Source of the DNA: Acidobacteriota bacterium
GTDB lineage: Bacteria; Acidobacteriota; UBA6911; RPQK01
DNA: 6,640 bases
Reading direction: 5' to 3'
Assembly: GCA_003819755.1 (NCBI GenBank)
Contig: RPQK01000438.1
Location: forward strand, 1 to 6,640
Under the pieces are notes generated by a model. That model was given only the letters and a program-made list of their open reading frames with translations, was not told the DNA's origin and searched no databases. The position numbers and the translations under genes were made by a program. Position 1 is the first letter of the stretch; each line of letters begins with the position of its first letter. Positions 5,503 to 6,640 of this stretch are shown piece by piece.

Positions 5503-6640
5503 TCACACTCCCGGCTCCGAACCAGCCCGTTTGGCCTTCACCGCCAATGCACCCCAGGTCGAAAGGGACAGCAGCGAAATAACAAGCCCGATCCAAAACG
5601 ACACCGGGACAAACCTCAGGACCACTCGATGCGAACCGGGAGGGACAATGAGTCCGCAGAACAGGCCGTTAACCCGGCCCACGTCGATCTTCTTGCCATC
5701 CACCGTCGCAACCCAGCCGGGATAGAAGGGCTGAGCAGATGCCAGGAACACCTCTTCGGCAGCCTCGACCTGAAGACCGATCTTGGTGGGCTTCTCGAAC
5801 CCGCCGCTGATTTTGGCCACAGCTCCAAACTGGCGAGCCGTGAGTCCTGCGTCACGGCTCTCGGTCAACAAACCGGTCTTTGAAAAATCCCCACCCGGCT
5901 GCTTGAGTTGCTGCCTGCACTCCTCCTCCGATACCAGCCGGAGGCTCTGAATCGGCCAGAAGAACCCGAGTCGGTCGGGGTTCCTGTACACGGTGACATC
6001 TTCCTTCTCCTGCCAGACCGTCAGGTGGGCAAAGGTCTCAGGCGGAAAAGCAAGGCCGTTCTTGGGCGCGAGCACGTACTCAACATTGAGCAGATTCAGG
6101 GCGGAGGACGAGAAGAACTGGGGATCGTTCACGCTCCCGGACATGTGCATGTTGCCGGCTACCCGCGAATAGTCCTTGTAGATCAAGGGCGTATACCCGG
6201 AGATGCTGCTGATCCCGTGCAACATGTTGATGTCGACGCCACCGGAGTTGACATAACTGCGCCGCCATGTTTTTTCGTTCTTGTGGTGAAAGGCGATCCA
6301 GTTTTCGGGACTGCCGAATACGATCCTCGACGGAAGAGGACTTCTCACGTTGGGAAGGGTGGCAACAAACGGCGTCTGTCTGATGCTCGCGTCCACCTGA
6401 TCCCTCGGGGCTGCAAAAATCCAAGTCCTGTATTCGTAGAAATGCGAGATTGCGATACCGACGGCCAGCACCCCGACCAGGAAGCCCCAACCGAACCGGT
6501 AAAGCAGAAGAAGCATCACCGCGGACCCGACAAGCATAATCAGTACTTGAGGGGCGATCGGCTGGAGATAGTGCTGGTAAGTAGCCCAATTCCACGGCAG
6601 AGCCCCGCCCGTGTCAACAGCCCCCTGGAACAAGCGTTCA
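5503..6640 (-). CDS. YfhO-like membrane protein, C-terminal part (cut by window edge)
   Basis: The frame is open to the right edge (first full codon 6639-6637), so 378 residues of the C-terminal part are seen and the start is outside. A TTG at 6633 is only an internal Leu codon. The visible part begins with an outer loop (WNWATYQHYLQP), then two membrane segments (about 6560-6430). An extracytoplasmic domain of nearly 290 residues follows, then one last membrane segment and a charged tail ending EPGV. It shares with the convergent neighbour SISGYTPL (compare SINGFDPL), LLNVEYVL (compare FLNAKYYL), FYPGW...VDG (compare YTGW...IDG), a VNGLFCG..VPPG stretch and GLVISLL at the last segment. This places it in the YfhO family despite the missing catalytic half. 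Its role is probably glycan or lipid-linked sugar transfer, unproven. Neighbours to the right are unknown, so its operon cannot be judged. Confidence 0.78.
   Translation of the reverse strand, partial: ERLFQGAVDTGGALPWNWATYQHYLQPIAPQVLIMLVGSAVMLLLLYRFGWGFLVGVLAVGIAISHFYEYRTWIFAAPRDQVDASIRQTPFVATLPNVRSPLPSRIVFGSPENWIAFHHKNEKTWRRSYVNSGGVDINMLHGISSISGYTPLIYKDYSRVAGNMHMSGSVNDPQFFSSSALNLLNVEYVLAPKNGLAFPPETFAHLTVWQEKEDVTVYRNPDRLGFFWPIQSLRLVSEEECRQQLKQPGGDFSKTGLLTESRDAGLTARQFGAVAKISGGFEKPTKIGLQVEAAEEVFLASAQPFYPGWVATVDGKKIDVGRVNGLFCGLIVPPGSHRVVLRFVPVSFWIGLVISLLSLSTWGALAVKAKRAGSEPGV

Larger units (their letters stand above)
5371..5513. repeat. Inverted repeat formed by two convergent 3' ends
   Basis: CGGGAGTGT at 5371-5379 is repeated inverted as ACACTCCCG at 5505-5513. 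Extended to 15 bp (5367-5381 against 5503-5517), 13 positions match. Each arm encodes the last residues and stop of a YfhO-like protein (ETGV-TAA and EPGV-TGA). The arms are 125 bp apart, too far for a terminator stem, so shared ancestry of the gene ends is the likeliest explanation. Confidence 0.6.

Noticed and set aside
5400..5582. A 60-codon plus-strand frame starting in the convergent spacer (MARMLKKVLRL...)
   Set aside because: The start looks plausible, but most of it runs antisense into the second YfhO-like gene, there is no Shine-Dalgarno, and the composition is that of a shadow frame.
6080..6595. A 171-codon minus-strand frame inside the right-hand gene
   Set aside because: It overlaps the well-supported YfhO-like frame, has an Arg/Ser-rich composition and no motif, so it is a shadow frame.
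6631..6633. TTG at 6633 as the start of the right-hand gene
   Set aside because: The frame stays open to the window edge, and the protein would lack the entire catalytic half that the family requires. The gene is better read as cut by the window.

Overview
The window looks like a chromosomal piece of a moderately GC-rich bacterium (high fifties percent G+C by eye). It has compact genes and is built almost entirely from polytopic membrane proteins. The style, with several large GT-C/YfhO-type proteins clustered together, is common in Acidobacteria and similar environmental or uncultured lineages. There is no 16S, tRNA or lineage-specific marker, so the taxonomic guess is weak. No mobile element, CRISPR array, tRNA or rRNA is visible.

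Layout. Positions 1-262 hold no supported gene. Positions 263-1426 (minus) encode a complete 12-segment MFS transporter. Positions 1427-1598 are a divergent promoter region with a perfect TATAAT box for the MFS gene and a weaker TATACT box for the rightward genes. Positions 1599-3191 (plus) encode an ArnT/PMT-like GT-C glycosyltransferase. It is followed with no gap (TAG then GTG) by a complete 729-residue YfhO-like membrane protein (3192-5381). After a 121-bp convergent spacer, the minus strand from 5503 to the right edge carries the C-terminal 378 residues of a second YfhO-like protein, whose start lies outside the window.

How the genes may work together. The two plus-strand genes almost certainly form a translationally coupled pair. 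GT-C enzymes use lipid-linked sugar donors and act on the periplasmic or outer face of the cytoplasmic membrane, so a role in decorating a cell-envelope glycan, lipid or protein is a reasonable inference. Donor and acceptor cannot be read from the sequence. No partner such as a polyprenyl-phosphate glycosyltransferase (CsbB/ArnC/DPM-type) is present. The second YfhO-like gene is a diverged relative in convergent orientation, sharing the C-terminal beta-rich domain, the last membrane segment and even the final four residues (ETGV versus EPGV). The MFS gene is probably unrelated or only loosely linked.

I did not find strong evidence for an undescribed system. The most notable points are the GT-C/YfhO coupled pair and the convergent YfhO relatives with matching 3' ends.
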